Assembly (NCBI RefSeq): GCF_027925305.1
Contig: NZ_BSDR01000001.1
Coordinates: forward strand, 3,127,001 to 3,191,000
Direction: 5' to 3'
From: Desulforhabdus amnigena
GTDB taxonomy: Bacteria > Desulfobacterota > Syntrophobacteria > Syntrophobacterales > Syntrophobacteraceae
DNA length: 64,000 nt
The notes below the pieces were generated by a model, which saw nothing but the letters and a program-made list of their open reading frames with translations, searched no databases and was not told the origin of the DNA. The position numbers and the translations under genes were made by a program. Below are positions 34,716 to 44,512 of the stretch, piece by piece. The stretch's first letter is position 1; each line of letters opens with the position of its first letter.

Positions 34716-37700
34716 TCAGCTCAGCGTCGCACCGAGGGTGTGAATCCTCGGGTACACCAGGTTGTTGCCGGTCATCTCCGCCTTGTAGCGGACCCTGTTT
34801 CCGTTCGGGTCGGAAAAGGTCCTGGTGAGCGTGTACTCCGTCCACTCCTCGTCTATTTTGCGCGTCGTCAGGATCGACATGGCTTCCCAGGTCGCGCCGC
34901 CGTTATTGGAGGCGAACCAGTTGATGGTCGTCCCGCTCGGGATGTTCATCTGGGTGTATATTTTGGTGGATGAAACGCCCTGGGTGAGCTCGTTTTCCCG
35001 ATTAAGGTACGTGCCCGTCGGGTTGTTGAGATACCCGATGAGGTTCACATCCTTGTGGATCAACGCCGGAGAGATGTTGGCGGCGTTGCTGGAAAAAAGC
35101 GCCCGGACCAGCACTTGACTTGCCAAGTTGGGGAGGCGCTCCTCCTCCGCGGGCACGATGGCGTCCCAGAGGACGCCGCCGTCGGTGGAATACTCCCAAG
35201 CGATGCCGGTGCCTTGAGGGACGGATGAGTATTCGTCCAGGTTCAGATCGCTGAACTGTACGCCGGTGATGGGCTGGAAGCGCACCTCTCCGCTGGGCTG
35301 AAAGTCGTAACCATAGATTTTCATGGTGAGATCGGAGCCGTTGAGCGGGGTCCAGGTTTCGGCGTTGGAGCTTTCCAGCAGCACGCCGGCCGCATAGGTC
35401 TGCCGGGTGATCACGCCGTTTTGACCCAGTTGCCCCAGGGTGGCGACGCGCATGCGGTAGTTGCTGCTGTTGGTAAGCAACACGACGGCATAGCTGGTTC
35501 CCGCCTGCGCGTAAAACGGGTTGGCGAAGACGACCTTGGTCTCGACGTTCAGACTTACGTCGCCAGGGGCCAGGACCTTTTCAGCGAAAATCACGCCGTT
35601 GGGCAGACCCGTGGTGACGCCGCGGATTTGGACCGTGACCGGGATGGACGGGTCTTTGGCGGTGAAATACAATCCCACACCGGAGACCACCTTGTCCTCG
35701 GTGAAGCTGAAGGTCTGGGCCAGAGGATCGTTGCGCACGGTGACGATCTGTGTACGCCAGACCACTTGAACCACGGGCACGCGGATGATGCGCTCCTCGA
35801 CGATGCGTTCGATGCGGGTGATGACCATCGGATCGTTGATCTGAATGCCGGCTCGGGCGGAATAGAGCCCGTCGGTCATTTCCACGATGCGGTTGCCGTT
35901 GCGCGCGTTCTCGGGGATGACGAAGGACGCGCTCACGCGGCCCGCGGTGTCCGCGTGGACACCCGACGCCACCACCTGGCCGTCGCAGCGGATGGTCACG
36001 TTGTTCGCGTTGGACTGAAAGTTGGACCCGACCACGGCGATTCCGGTCTGGCCGCGCCTGCCGATGTTCGGCGTGATCTCCACTGAGGCATCGGGTTTCT
36101 CGAACACGGCGTAGGGGTTGATGTTCTTGACCTCGGACCAGTCGGTCTGCTCGACGAGCACACGTTCCGTGGCCGGGAGCAACGCGAGGCTGCCCTTGAA
36201 CAAGGCGTTGCTCGCCGAGGGATTTACCGTGAGCACGGTGGCCGAGGCTGTCCTGGCCGGTGCGGCGAAACGCCGGACCCGGTCGATGCGGGCGCTCCAC
36301 TCGCTGTGATAGATGTCGGACTGGGCGTCGTTCGAAAAGTCGTCGGAGTAGACGCCCTTCTTGGTCTGGGCGTCCCGGTTCTGCAGCTCGTTGTTCATCT
36401 GGAACTGGGCGTCGTTGTATTTGAGGTCCTCGACGTCCTTGATGATCTCGTGGATCTGGTCCATGGTGACGCGGGTCAGGCCGAAGTTCTGGACCGTCAG
36501 GTCCACCGAATTCGGCGGACAATCGACGCTGCAGAGTCCGAGCGTGCCTTCCGGGACGATGGGCAGCTTCGGCCAGTCCGCCGGAGCGCCTTCCAGCCGC
36601 TTGATCTCGCGGGTGGTGGCGTAGATGATGTCCCTGCGTCCGACGTAGTAGTCGTAGTCGATGCTGCAGTTGGAGCCTGCCACCGGCTCGTCGCCGATAT
36701 TGGCGCGGCCGAAATTGATGATGGAAAGGTTGCCGGGCTCGACCTGCACCGGGGACATGGTCAGGCCGCTCGTGTTGGAGGCGGGCGGGTTGCCGCCGAC
36801 GATCACATCCACGCCGTCGTCCGTGTACGACGTGACCCCGGCGGCCACGTCCTTGAGCCGCTGAAAGTCCGCGCGGGCCGCGTTTTGCGTGCCGCGATAG
36901 ATGCGGTAACCGGTCGCGCCGCTGACCGGAAGCCAGGAGAGGCGGTTGATTTCACCGGCCGGGGTGTCGCGGGACACGACCTTGGCGGAATCGTACTGGG
37001 TTTCGCCGGCGGCGCTCTGCGCGGTGACCAGATAGAAATACTCGTCAGCCGCGGGATGGCCCGAACGTCCGAACCAGCCTCCGTCCACGTAGTCCGTCCC
37101 CTCGATCATCTGTTTGGTGTAGGTCCAGCGGACGGTGTAAGTCGTGCCGATGGCGGGCTCGTTGCCCGAACCCAGCCAGTCCACGTAGTTGCCGGACTGC
37201 TGCCAGTCCGCTCCTTCCTGAAAGACCGTCGCACCCTGGCTCACCTCGATGATATCCACCACCGGGTTGGGGACGAGCAGGTCCTCGCCGCCCCCGACGG
37301 AGCCGCGGGTGATGTTGGAGACGATCTCCACGATGGCCTCGACCTGAGTGGTTTCCTTGAGAGGCGTGTTGTTGAGGGCATAGCGCCGGGTGCCGACCAC
37401 GTAGGTCTTCTGTTCACCCCGGACCGATTTGACCGCCGTGGACTTGGGCACCAAGGTGGTTGTGGGCAGGTCTTTCTGCAGGCGGAACCCTTGGATATAA
37501 GCTCGGCCCGCGTTGGTGATCACCTCGACGTTTTGGCCGTCGTTGTCGCCGATGAAGCTGTCGAGTCCCTTGACCAGATAACTGCCGGCCTGGTCGTAGG
37601 TCCGCTCGGCCAGGTTCTGGAGCAGCGAGTTCAGCCCCTCGGCGGCCGCGAAGGCGAGTTGATCCTCGGTGATCGACGCCACGGTGATGCGGCTTCCGGG

Positions 37701-38264
37701 CAGTGTCCCGAGCAGGTCCTGCAGGTAGAGGTTCGATTTTTCGCGGACGGTCGCCGTCACGTCGCCGGTTTCGCGGTCGAACTTGTGGACAGCGACCACC
37801 TTGCGCTGGGTCACGTTGTTCGGTAACGCCTCGCCGCTCGTGTCGTGATTCTTGAGGGATAAGACCCACTTCTCACGCTCGGCGGTGGGTTCGCCGGTGG
37901 CGGGGTTGATGAGCACGGCGTCCTGGTTGTAGCCGTAGTTGTACTTGAGCAGTTCGACATAGACGTAATCCGCGCCGCTCGTCTTGGCCGGGTCGTAGGT
38001 GAGCACCGCGCCGGGCACGCGCTCCAGGCAGCCGTCGATGTAGACCAGCCCCTCGGCCACGGTGAGCACGTTGGCCGCGACCGTCACGCCGAAGCCGCTG
38101 ACGATGGCCCCCTCCTTGAAGAGGATGTCCGCGAGCTTCCTACGCTCGTTGTTGATGATGTCCTGCTGCTCGTTCAGTTCCGAGTCGAGCAGGTCCCGGT
38201 CCTGGTGGTAGCGGACCCGCTTGTAGTTTTTCGCCGGGTCGAACGTATCGCGCGAGATGGACAT
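34716..38264 (-). CDS. DUF4815-type baseplate/tail fibre protein
   Basis: A 1,182-residue structural protein. The N-terminus (RDTFDPAKNYKRVRYHQDRD, LLDSELNEQQDIINN) is that of DUF4815 proteins, large phage baseplate wedge or fibre subunits. Near residue 430-490 is an inserted fibronectin type III-like module (INRLSWLPVSGATGYRIYRG). Near 760-830 is an IPT/TIG-like Ig domain (GQTGIAVVGSNFQSNANNVT). The C-terminal 300 residues are beta-rich and repetitive. It likely links the baseplate to receptor-binding tips. Confidence 0.8.
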   Translation of the reverse strand: MSISRDTFDPAKNYKRVRYHQDRDLLDSELNEQQDIINNERRKLADILFKEGAIVSGFGVTVAANVLTVAEGLVYIDGCLERVPGAVLTYDPAKTSGADYVYVELLKYNYGYNQDAVLINPATGEPTAEREKWVLSLKNHDTSGEALPNNVTQRKVVAVHKFDRETGDVTATVREKSNLYLQDLLGTLPGSRITVASITEDQLAFAAAEGLNSLLQNLAERTYDQAGSYLVKGLDSFIGDNDGQNVEVITNAGRAYIQGFRLQKDLPTTTLVPKSTAVKSVRGEQKTYVVGTRRYALNNTPLKETTQVEAIVEIVSNITRGSVGGGEDLLVPNPVVDIIEVSQGATVFQEGADWQQSGNYVDWLGSGNEPAIGTTYTVRWTYTKQMIEGTDYVDGGWFGRSGHPAADEYFYLVTAQSAAGETQYDSAKVVSRDTPAGEINRLSWLPVSGATGYRIYRGTQNAARADFQRLKDVAAGVTSYTDDGVDVIVGGNPPASNTSGLTMSPVQVEPGNLSIINFGRANIGDEPVAGSNCSIDYDYYVGRRDIIYATTREIKRLEGAPADWPKLPIVPEGTLGLCSVDCPPNSVDLTVQNFGLTRVTMDQIHEIIKDVEDLKYNDAQFQMNNELQNRDAQTKKGVYSDDFSNDAQSDIYHSEWSARIDRVRRFAAPARTASATVLTVNPSASNALFKGSLALLPATERVLVEQTDWSEVKNINPYAVFEKPDASVEITPNIGRRGQTGIAVVGSNFQSNANNVTIRCDGQVVASGVHADTAGRVSASFVIPENARNGNRIVEMTDGLYSARAGIQINDPMVITRIERIVEERIIRVPVVQVVWRTQIVTVRNDPLAQTFSFTEDKVVSGVGLYFTAKDPSIPVTVQIRGVTTGLPNGVIFAEKVLAPGDVSLNVETKVVFANPFYAQAGTSYAVVLLTNSSNYRMRVATLGQLGQNGVITRQTYAAGVLLESSNAETWTPLNGSDLTMKIYGYDFQPSGEVRFQPITGVQFSDLNLDEYSSVPQGTGIAWEYSTDGGVLWDAIVPAEEERLPNLASQVLVRALFSSNAANISPALIHKDVNLIGYLNNPTGTYLNRENELTQGVSSTKIYTQMNIPSGTTINWFASNNGGATWEAMSILTTRKIDEEWTEYTLTRTFSDPNGNRVRYKAEMTGNNLVYPRIHTLGATLS

Positions 38265-38275
38265 GGTCTTTCCTC

Positions 38276-38809
38276 CTAAATCTTGATGACCCCGACCAGC
38301 TCCACCCGCGTGTCCGAGGTCTTGTTGAAGTCGGGGATGTTCTTCACTTCGTACAGATAGCCGGGATCGAGCACCTCACCGGTCGGATTGGTGTCCGGGT
38401 GGTAAACGCCGTTCGCCGCATAATCGGACTGGAGTCCGGCGATGTAGGCCACGTTTCCGCCGAAGAATCCGTATTCCCGGATGGTGATGCCGTTGGCTTC
38501 GTTTTCCTCGAAGCGGAAGAAGACGCCGATGGTCTGGGTCTCCTCGCCGGTTTCGATGTAATGGATGCCGTTGACGATGAGCGTCCCTTCCGGGTCCTCC
38601 TTGAGAAAGGTGCGCTTGTACTGCTTTTTGCGGGCCCGCTCGTTCTTGAGCGCTGTCTGGTCGATGTCCGGAGCGGGCGGATTGACGGGATCGGTGAACG
38701 TGGCGTCCCCGTCACCGATGGCGCAGTGGGTGATGCCCTCGATGGGGTCTCCCATGAGCAGCCGGGCGGTGAGGATGCGGCCCGTTTTGACGATGAGTCC
38801 AAGTGACAT
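38276..38809 (-). CDS. Phage tail/baseplate protein
   Basis: A 177-residue protein beginning MSLGLIVKTGRILTARLLMG, with THCAIGDGDATFTDPVNPPA and TIREYGFFGGN. This resembles the N-terminal tail-attachment domain of tail fibre/collar-type proteins (the GDG motif and IREYGFF are recurrent there). It has no receptor-binding C-terminus, so it is probably an adaptor between baseplate and fibre. It lies 11 nt upstream of the DUF4815 gene. Confidence 0.65.
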   Translation of the reverse strand: MSLGLIVKTGRILTARLLMGDPIEGITHCAIGDGDATFTDPVNPPAPDIDQTALKNERARKKQYKRTFLKEDPEGTLIVNGIHYIETGEETQTIGVFFRFEENEANGITIREYGFFGGNVAYIAGLQSDYAANGVYHPDTNPTGEVLDPGYLYEVKNIPDFNKTSDTRVELVGVIKI

Positions 38810-38822
38810 TGCTATTCCTCCT

Positions 38823-39284
38823 TCAGGTCTGGATCGTGTGGCCTTCGCGGATCAGCACGGCGAAGACGGTCTGGCGCGATTCCGCTTGACGGGCTGTTTC
38901 GCGCACCACAAGCTGTTCCGAATCCGCCGTCCGCTCGACCTCGGCGAACACCGCGCAGCAGGTGTCGCTCCGCCGTTCGACCGGCCGGTGAATCCGGACG
39001 GCTGCGTCGGAAAGGGTTGTCGGGAAACGGACCACCCATCCCCGCAGGTCGAAGCTCCGCAGGACCGGCCGCACGATCACGGTCTGGATGTCGGCGGGGG
39101 CGTCCACCTCCGCCGTGATCCTCAAGGCCGCATCCGTGTCGCGTCGGATTGTCCGCGTTTCCGATGCCGCGCCGACGGCCTCGAAAACGACCGCCGGGAA
39201 GGCCGGCATCCGGGCGCGGTTCATTGGAATCACGGGGCCCGCGAAGGGCGCTACGGCGAGTCGATTTCCGCTACGGATTGCCAC
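38823..39284 (-). CDS. Small phage structural protein, unknown
   Basis: A 153-residue protein starting at a GTG with GGGAGG 7 nt upstream. The sequence is beta-rich with no motif I recognise. It overlaps the end of the preceding 43-codon gene by 14 nt and lies in the fibre/baseplate block, so a virion role is likely. Confidence 0.55.
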   Translation of the reverse strand: MAIRSGNRLAVAPFAGPVIPMNRARMPAFPAVVFEAVGAASETRTIRRDTDAALRITAEVDAPADIQTVIVRPVLRSFDLRGWVVRFPTTLSDAAVRIHRPVERRSDTCCAVFAEVERTADSEQLVVRETARQAESRQTVFAVLIREGHTIQT

Positions 39285-39402
39285 GTCTCAACCTCCCGGT
39301 GATTCTGTTCGCCTTGCCGACGTTGCGGACCACCCGGAACATCGGGGTCAGGCGTCCGGCGTTCGCCTCGATCTCCTTTTTGTTGCCTTGCCTCATCGCC
39401 AT
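39271..39402 (-). CDS. 43-residue basic protein
   Basis: ATG at 39402 follows AAGGAGTGA at a good distance. The 43-codon frame (MAMRQGNKKEIEANAGRLTP, then RVVRNVGKANRITGRLRRGNP) ends at TAG 39273-39271, overlapping the next start. It is strongly basic. The ribosome site and tight packing support translation. Function unknown. Confidence 0.55.
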   Translation of the reverse strand: MAMRQGNKKEIEANAGRLTPMFRVVRNVGKANRITGRLRRGNP

Positions 39403-39406
39403 GGAA

Positions 39407-40393
39407 TCACTCCTTCACCGCGCACCAGCCCGGACCGGACAGGTTGAAAACCTTGTAGGTGACTCCTCCGAGATCGAGGACATCTTCGGAGTCCGTGATC
39501 CCGCCGCCGTGGGCGTAGACCTCGATCAGTTCGCCCCGCAGTTCCTTGTAGGCCGCCGTCGTATGGGCCGCGAGCCACGGAAACAACGTGATGAGCCCTT
39601 GGCGCTGATCGGGATTGCTGGCGGTTTGGAAACCGCCGTGGGCCGCGCCGCAGGTGCCGGTCTGGCTGGTCGTGCTCGCCCAGCCGTCGAACTTGTTGAT
39701 GGCGTAGAAGCTGCCCGGGGACTGGTAGTGGCCGACGACGACCGGTTGCGGGTCCTCGCCGATCTTCGCTCCCGACGCATAGGCTGCGACGAGGCTCGCC
39801 AGAGTGACGGTATTGGGGGACGCGACCGTATCCAGCGCCGTCACCTGGACGCGTTCGATTCCCGCGTTGTCCTTGATCAGGTAATAGCCTCCGACCCTGA
39901 AGATGGAGGCGTCGTTGACCTGCAGCGTGACCCCTGAACCCGGAGATGCGGCCGACTGCGTGACGGCGACGGCTCCGGACCAAAAGCGCTTCAGAAGGCC
40001 GCAATAGTGGCCGTAGTAGACGGCTGCGATCTTGGTCACGATGAAGACGTGATCCCTGTCCGCGTAAAACCAATACAGGAACGCGGAAGCATCCACGGTC
40101 TTGATGTAGGTGTAGCTTGTGTGGAACGCCTCTTTCACGCCCGTGTGTGTGGCCGCGTCCCAGTACAGGTAGGCGCGGACCGCGATTCGGTCCACCGCGC
40201 TGTCGTTTACGAACCGGAGGAAGATGTCTTCGGCTCCGCTCTCTCCCGGGGATGCCAGGACGTAACTGGGCTCCGCGTCACCGGAGCGGTCGTCTCGAAG
40301 CGTCCAGCCGACCGTTCCCACGAGGAAATCTTTCAGGCGGACGAGGAAATCCGCGGTGTTTGAAGCGGTCTCGGATGTGCTGTGATAGCCCAT
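39407..40393 (-). CDS. Phage structural protein in baseplate/fibre block
   Basis: A 328-residue protein preceded by GGAGG. It opens MGYHSTSETASNTADFLVRL, then KDFLVGTVGWTLRDDRSGD and an aromatic beta-rich body with AFLYWFYADRDHVFIVTKI. No enzymatic motif is seen. Similar N-termini occur in tail-associated proteins of myoviruses that describe a per-virion adaptor. Function inferred from position between gpI and the fibre genes. Confidence 0.55.
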   Translation of the reverse strand: MGYHSTSETASNTADFLVRLKDFLVGTVGWTLRDDRSGDAEPSYVLASPGESGAEDIFLRFVNDSAVDRIAVRAYLYWDAATHTGVKEAFHTSYTYIKTVDASAFLYWFYADRDHVFIVTKIAAVYYGHYCGLLKRFWSGAVAVTQSAASPGSGVTLQVNDASIFRVGGYYLIKDNAGIERVQVTALDTVASPNTVTLASLVAAYASGAKIGEDPQPVVVGHYQSPGSFYAINKFDGWASTTSQTGTCGAAHGGFQTASNPDQRQGLITLFPWLAAHTTAAYKELRGELIEVYAHGGGITDSEDVLDLGGVTYKVFNLSGPGWCAVKE

Positions 40394-40402
40394 ACGTTCC
40401 TC

Positions 40403-40996
40403 CTACAGGATCGGGTTTTCCGTACCGGTGAGCCGGAGTTTGAGGTCGGTCTTGTTTTGCACCGGCGTTCCGGACGGCACCGTGCAGCGACGCCAAAACG
40501 AAAGAGTCACGTCGTGGGCCTTGTCTCCCAGGTTGAGCGGTGCGCCTCCGACGGCGGTATCGAGGCCGGCCTGTGTCAGGGCCAGCGCGTACCAAGCCGA
40601 CTCGTCGCCCCCGGCGACATCCACCGGTTCGATCACCAGCCCGGTATAGTCGTACCCGGAGTAGACCGCGGCACCCGCATTGTGGGCGGCAGGGGTTGTG
40701 CCGCCGTAGCCGCGTTCCACGGCGAGGACGGTCGTCCCGCCGCCGCTCAGGATGCGCATCTGTTCGTCGTCGACGATGATGATTTCGCCGTCGCTGAAGC
40801 GAGGCGCGGAGAGCTGGAGCGAGGTCGCCCCCGATGCCAGGGCCGCGGCGAGGGTCGTCTGTTCGTTGGCCACGAACAGCTCCTTGTCTTTTGTTTCCCC
40901 GTCCGTTCCGTTGTAGGTGTCGCCATCGGGATTCGTGAGGTCCCCTTCGGATATCCTCTGGGTCAATATGATGTCTTCGTACAGATGTATCGCCAT
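40403..40996 (-). CDS. Phage structural protein, baseplate region
   Basis: A 197-residue protein. The central part, GATSLQLSAPRFSDGEIIIV, DDEQMRIL and VLAVERGYGGTTPAAHNAGA, is a short beta module common in phage tail proteins. A very similar module (GVTLQVNDASIFRVGGYYLI, IERVQVTALD) is in the neighbouring 328-residue protein, so the two probably interact or share origin. No catalytic motif. Confidence 0.6.
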   Translation of the reverse strand: MAIHLYEDIILTQRISEGDLTNPDGDTYNGTDGETKDKELFVANEQTTLAAALASGATSLQLSAPRFSDGEIIIVDDEQMRILSGGGTTVLAVERGYGGTTPAAHNAGAAVYSGYDYTGLVIEPVDVAGGDESAWYALALTQAGLDTAVGGAPLNLGDKAHDVTLSFWRRCTVPSGTPVQNKTDLKLRLTGTENPIL

Positions 40997-41005
40997 CGAT
41001 CTCTC

Positions 41006-42577
41006 CTATGCCGCCGGCCATTGCGTGACCGTGTATTGGTTCGCCGCCGCCTCGAAACCGGCGGTCGCCTGGGCGTGATCGTCCCGCTGGCGGAAACGCC
41101 AGCGAAGGCAAGGCTTCGACCTGCGGAAGCCCGATCCGTTGAGCGGCATCGAGCCGAGCCGCATGGGCCGGGTCCGGTCTACCGACAAAAGCAAGCCGGT
41201 GTGGTTCAGCCTGCGGCGGTTGAGCAGGAGCGTCTCCACGCGTCTTCGGCGCGGAATGCCCGTGTCCACGTCCATCTCGAAGGATGCGCGGGCCTCGGTC
41301 ACATAGGCGTCGGTTAGTTCGGCGAGGTTGAGCGCCTTGTTGTTCAGGGAAAAGCCGGGCCTGCGGGCGCGCCAGCGGTCGACGACGTCCCATGCGCCGG
41401 ATACCTCCGACCACTGAGCGTCGGCATAGGCGGTGATGAAAAGGTGACGGCCCACGGCCGCGCCGGAGACCTTGTCGTCCCTTCCGAGCCTCGAATGCCC
41501 GACGCGGAACCAATGGGAGAGCCGTGACCGCTTCCCGTACCGGTGCGTGCGGCGGTCTCCCGCGAGGTCGGGCGCATCCTGGACGGCTTCCGAGAGCAGA
41601 TCTTTCTGCCGGAACTTGACCCGGCAAGACTGCGCGGAACGGTTCAGGCGCGAACGATTCAGTTCCTGGCCCGCCAGCCGGATGAACGAGACGCCCGGTT
41701 CCACCGCGGGCTTGGTTTCGATCTCGCAGCAAAACGCCGCACGCCGTTCGCTGATCCACAGGTTCGGCAGACGTTCGGCGTTGAGGTCGCCGGTGTTCAG
41801 ACGGAACCGGGGCGAGCGGCCATGCCAGCGGGAGACGCACACCGCGGCTCGCTCGATGTCCTGCATGAGCGTGGTGCCGTCGGTGATCCGCCACCAACCC
41901 CAGGTTTTGTTCTTGCGGGTGAGATGGAAATCCGTGTTCAGGGCGTTGTGGTTGACCACGAACGTTTCATGCAGATGCCCGAGACACACCCGCTCGACGA
42001 CCTTCTTGATGACCGCCTCGAAATCCGACTCCATGGACAGGAGCGTGTAGAGCCACTGCAGGAAGAAGACCCGCGTCCCCGCGGGATGATGGAAGGGCAG
42101 CGCGTCCCGGACTCCCTGGACGAGGTTGTCGCTGTCGATGCGGTAGACGCCCAGGCTGTAAATCAGTCCCGGCAGTTTGGCCCGTCCGACAACCGAACGG
42201 CGGTTCAGGCGCAGCGCCTTATGGAAAGTCTCCTCGATGCGCCCTTCCCACCCGATGTCAACGAGCGAGCGGCCGATGGCGGGGATGGTGCTCTTGCGCC
42301 GGTAAATCTCCACGGCCTCGCGTATGAGACGCCGCTGGGCCGCCGCGTTTACGGTGGGATCGAAGCGGTGGCCGACGATCTCTCCGAGAAACGGCAGGAA
42401 CATCTCCTCGCAACGCCCGACGTCGAAAATCTCGGGGAAACGCTCGGCCAGTACCTTGAGTTCGTCCAGGCTCGCGGCCGGGACCTTGAGAAAGGCATCC
42501 AGATCGCCGGACTCATCCCGTTCGCGGTAGAGCGGCGGAAGCAGGTCGATGAGTTTCTTTTCGAAGTAGGAGGACAT
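41006..42577 (-). CDS. Tail protein I-like baseplate protein
   Basis: A 523-residue protein. The N-terminal 150 residues (MSSYFEKKLIDLLPPLYRER, then LPFLGEIVGHRFDPTVNAAA and YRRKSTIPAIGRSLVDIGW) match the phage tail protein I/gpI type of baseplate wedge subunit. The long C-terminal extension contains arginine-rich repeats (LNRRSV, LTRKNKTWGWWRI, LNRSRLNRSA, LLNRRRLNHTGLLL). Its start overlaps the gpJ-like stop by one base. It would hold the wedge to the fibres. Confidence 0.75.
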   Translation of the reverse strand: MSSYFEKKLIDLLPPLYRERDESGDLDAFLKVPAASLDELKVLAERFPEIFDVGRCEEMFLPFLGEIVGHRFDPTVNAAAQRRLIREAVEIYRRKSTIPAIGRSLVDIGWEGRIEETFHKALRLNRRSVVGRAKLPGLIYSLGVYRIDSDNLVQGVRDALPFHHPAGTRVFFLQWLYTLLSMESDFEAVIKKVVERVCLGHLHETFVVNHNALNTDFHLTRKNKTWGWWRITDGTTLMQDIERAAVCVSRWHGRSPRFRLNTGDLNAERLPNLWISERRAAFCCEIETKPAVEPGVSFIRLAGQELNRSRLNRSAQSCRVKFRQKDLLSEAVQDAPDLAGDRRTHRYGKRSRLSHWFRVGHSRLGRDDKVSGAAVGRHLFITAYADAQWSEVSGAWDVVDRWRARRPGFSLNNKALNLAELTDAYVTEARASFEMDVDTGIPRRRRVETLLLNRRRLNHTGLLLSVDRTRPMRLGSMPLNGSGFRRSKPCLRWRFRQRDDHAQATAGFEAAANQYTVTQWPAA

Positions 42578-43986
42578 CAGGACGCCCTCCGCACGTCGAG
42601 GTTGACCTGACCGAGTGACGCGATCTGACCGGCGCGGATGTCGATGTCCTGGGTCGGCGTGTACATGCGCACATGGCTTACGCCCCGCACGCCGTCCAGA
42701 AGCGCTACCAGATCCGAGAAATGAACCGGAGCGCCGAAGCTCATGCGGTCGAAGGCGAAAAAGTCCGCCAAGGCCTGTTCGACGCGGCTTCGGACCAGGT
42801 CGAGGTCCTCGCCGGCATAGGCGAACACCTCGGCGTCAATGGAGACCGGCCGATAGACGGGATCGAAGAGGTTGATCTCGACGGTGATGACCTTGCGCGA
42901 TTCCAGGTATTCGGCGAGGTCCTGCTTGAGAAGCGTTGACGGCGGACCGCCGCCGTCCGGGGCCACAGCCAGGTTGACCTGGTAGTAGCGGATGTTCTTG
43001 CAGTCGTTGACGTCGAGTACCTGGGCTTTGGCCACGCCGGGGAACCCTTCGGCCAGTGCCAGGTAATCCTCCTTGGTGACCGCCTTCCAGAGCGAGCGCA
43101 CCTCGGCCGGGGCCTGTCGGCGGGCGTGTTCCAGCGTCTCGCGGTCCGCTCCGCCGGTCGCTGGGACCGGGTTTGTTACCGCGAGAGGAACCAGACCGCC
43201 GTCGAGGTAGATGGCCGTGAGAAGCTCGGTGACGAGATGGGGACCCAGGTTGCCTTCGGCCCCGAGAGTTTCGAGGTACTCGACGCGGATTTCCGCGCCG
43301 GAGTCGGGAACCGCTCCGCGCAATCCGTCGCCGAAGACGATCCGGGTGATGTCCAGCGCATCGGTCTCGGCCATGAAGTGGCGCGAGTCCGAGCCGCTTT
43401 CCTGAAAGTGGGAGACCTCGGTCCATTCCTGGTCCTGTACCCACACACGGATCGACCCGTGGGCGATTTCCTTTCCGGCCAGGATGATCGGATCGCCCGT
43501 TTCCCCGTGGGCAGTGAAGTTCTCGGTCTTGCGTTTCCCCTGGCGCGCGCCCGCATCGACGCTCGTCCGGCTCCGAGGGATCGTCGCGTCTTCGGCCGTC
43601 TCGAACACGATGTCGTTTTCTTCCAGACGGGCCCTGCACGTCGTTCCCGCCGGGATCACCAGGTCCGCGTCGAGCGGCGCGGCCAGGGAGAAACGCAAAG
43701 CGGTGGTTGCGGCCACCGGCCCGTCGAGCCGGTAGCTGATGAGTTTGCAGAGGTTGATGACGTTTTGCCGCTGGCGGGCGGTGGGCAGGAAGGCCTCCGC
43801 CGCCTGGGCGTCGAGATAGTAGGCCAGCATGTCGCCGATGCCGCAGAAGAGTTCCAGCAACACCACGCCGAGGTCGGACGCGTTGAAATCCGTCCAGCGG
43901 TCGGTGAGCTGCGGCACCCGCGCCAGCAGTTCCCGGCGCAGGGAGTCGTAGTCCTTGTTCGTGTAAGCGATGCTCGCTCTGCCCAT
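42577..43986 (-). CDS. Baseplate J-like protein
   Basis: A 469-residue protein: YTNKDYDSLRRELLARVPQL, FNASDLGVVLLELFCGIGDM, YYLDAQAAEAFLPTARQR and a C-terminal half with GGADRETLEHARRQAPAEV, ALAEGFPGVAKAQVLDVND and ITVEINLFDPVYRPVSIDA. These are the signatures of the baseplate J/gp47 family, the wedge component at the periphery of contractile tails. It is 68 nt downstream of a promoter-like motif at 44055-44084. Confidence 0.87.
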   Translation of the reverse strand: MGRASIAYTNKDYDSLRRELLARVPQLTDRWTDFNASDLGVVLLELFCGIGDMLAYYLDAQAAEAFLPTARQRQNVINLCKLISYRLDGPVAATTALRFSLAAPLDADLVIPAGTTCRARLEENDIVFETAEDATIPRSRTSVDAGARQGKRKTENFTAHGETGDPIILAGKEIAHGSIRVWVQDQEWTEVSHFQESGSDSRHFMAETDALDITRIVFGDGLRGAVPDSGAEIRVEYLETLGAEGNLGPHLVTELLTAIYLDGGLVPLAVTNPVPATGGADRETLEHARRQAPAEVRSLWKAVTKEDYLALAEGFPGVAKAQVLDVNDCKNIRYYQVNLAVAPDGGGPPSTLLKQDLAEYLESRKVITVEINLFDPVYRPVSIDAEVFAYAGEDLDLVRSRVEQALADFFAFDRMSFGAPVHFSDLVALLDGVRGVSHVRMYTPTQDIDIRAGQIASLGQVNLDVRRAS

Positions 43987-44053
43987 TTCCGTTCGTCCGT
44001 TGCGGTTCGGTCACAAGTGGTCCCGCCGGACGAGCCGGACGAGGACCCGCTTG

Positions 44054-44512
44054 TTACTTACCGGCGACGGAGCGGAACTGTCGGGGCGGAGCGGATTGGC
44101 GCGGTTCGCGGTAAAAGGGATAGACCAGGTTGCCTTCCACCTGGCTCCGGATGACGCGATAGGCGATGCGGACCGGGAGAAGGTTGCGATCCTTGTTCGC
44201 GGGGGAATCGTCGAAGGAGACGCCGGTGATGACGACCCGTTTCTCCCAGCGCTTCACGGCGTCGATCACGTAATGGCGGATCAGGCCCTTCAGCACCTCA
44301 TCGTTCGGCTCGAACACCAGGTCCTTGAGTTTCGAGCCGAATTCCGGGCGCATGAACCGTTCGCCCGGCCGGGTGCCGAGAATCTGGAGGATGCTCTCGT
44401 GGATGTGTTCGTGTTCGGTGGAGGTGGCCGACGAGATCTGCGCGCCACCGGACCGTCGATGAAAACGGAAGGGGAACTTAAGCCCGCGTCCGAGGAAATC
44501 CAAGGCCATCAA
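44054..44512 (-). CDS. GPW/gp25 baseplate wedge protein
   Basis: A 152-residue protein with HIHESILQILGTRPGERFMR and PEFGSKLKDLVFEPNDEVLK, the conserved core of the gp25 family (EPR-type loop, FGS). gp25 initiates sheath assembly at the baseplate and is found in phages, R-pyocins, T6SS and extracellular injection systems. The start overlaps the upstream gene by 4 nt. Its last codons coincide with the promoter-like element at 44055-44084. Confidence 0.87.
   Translation of the reverse strand: MMALDFLGRGLKFPFRFHRRSGGAQISSATSTEHEHIHESILQILGTRPGERFMRPEFGSKLKDLVFEPNDEVLKGLIRHYVIDAVKRWEKRVVITGVSFDDSPANKDRNLLPVRIAYRVIRSQVEGNLVYPFYREPRQSAPPRQFRSVAGK
44055..44084 (-). promoter_or_regulatory. Repeated promoter-like motif, copy A
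   Basis: Minus strand CCGACA, 18 nt, TAAGTA, with CCGG directly before TAAGTA. The same layout recurs at 51075-51104 and 60155-60184. It lies 68 nt upstream of the gpJ-like start. Confidence 0.45.
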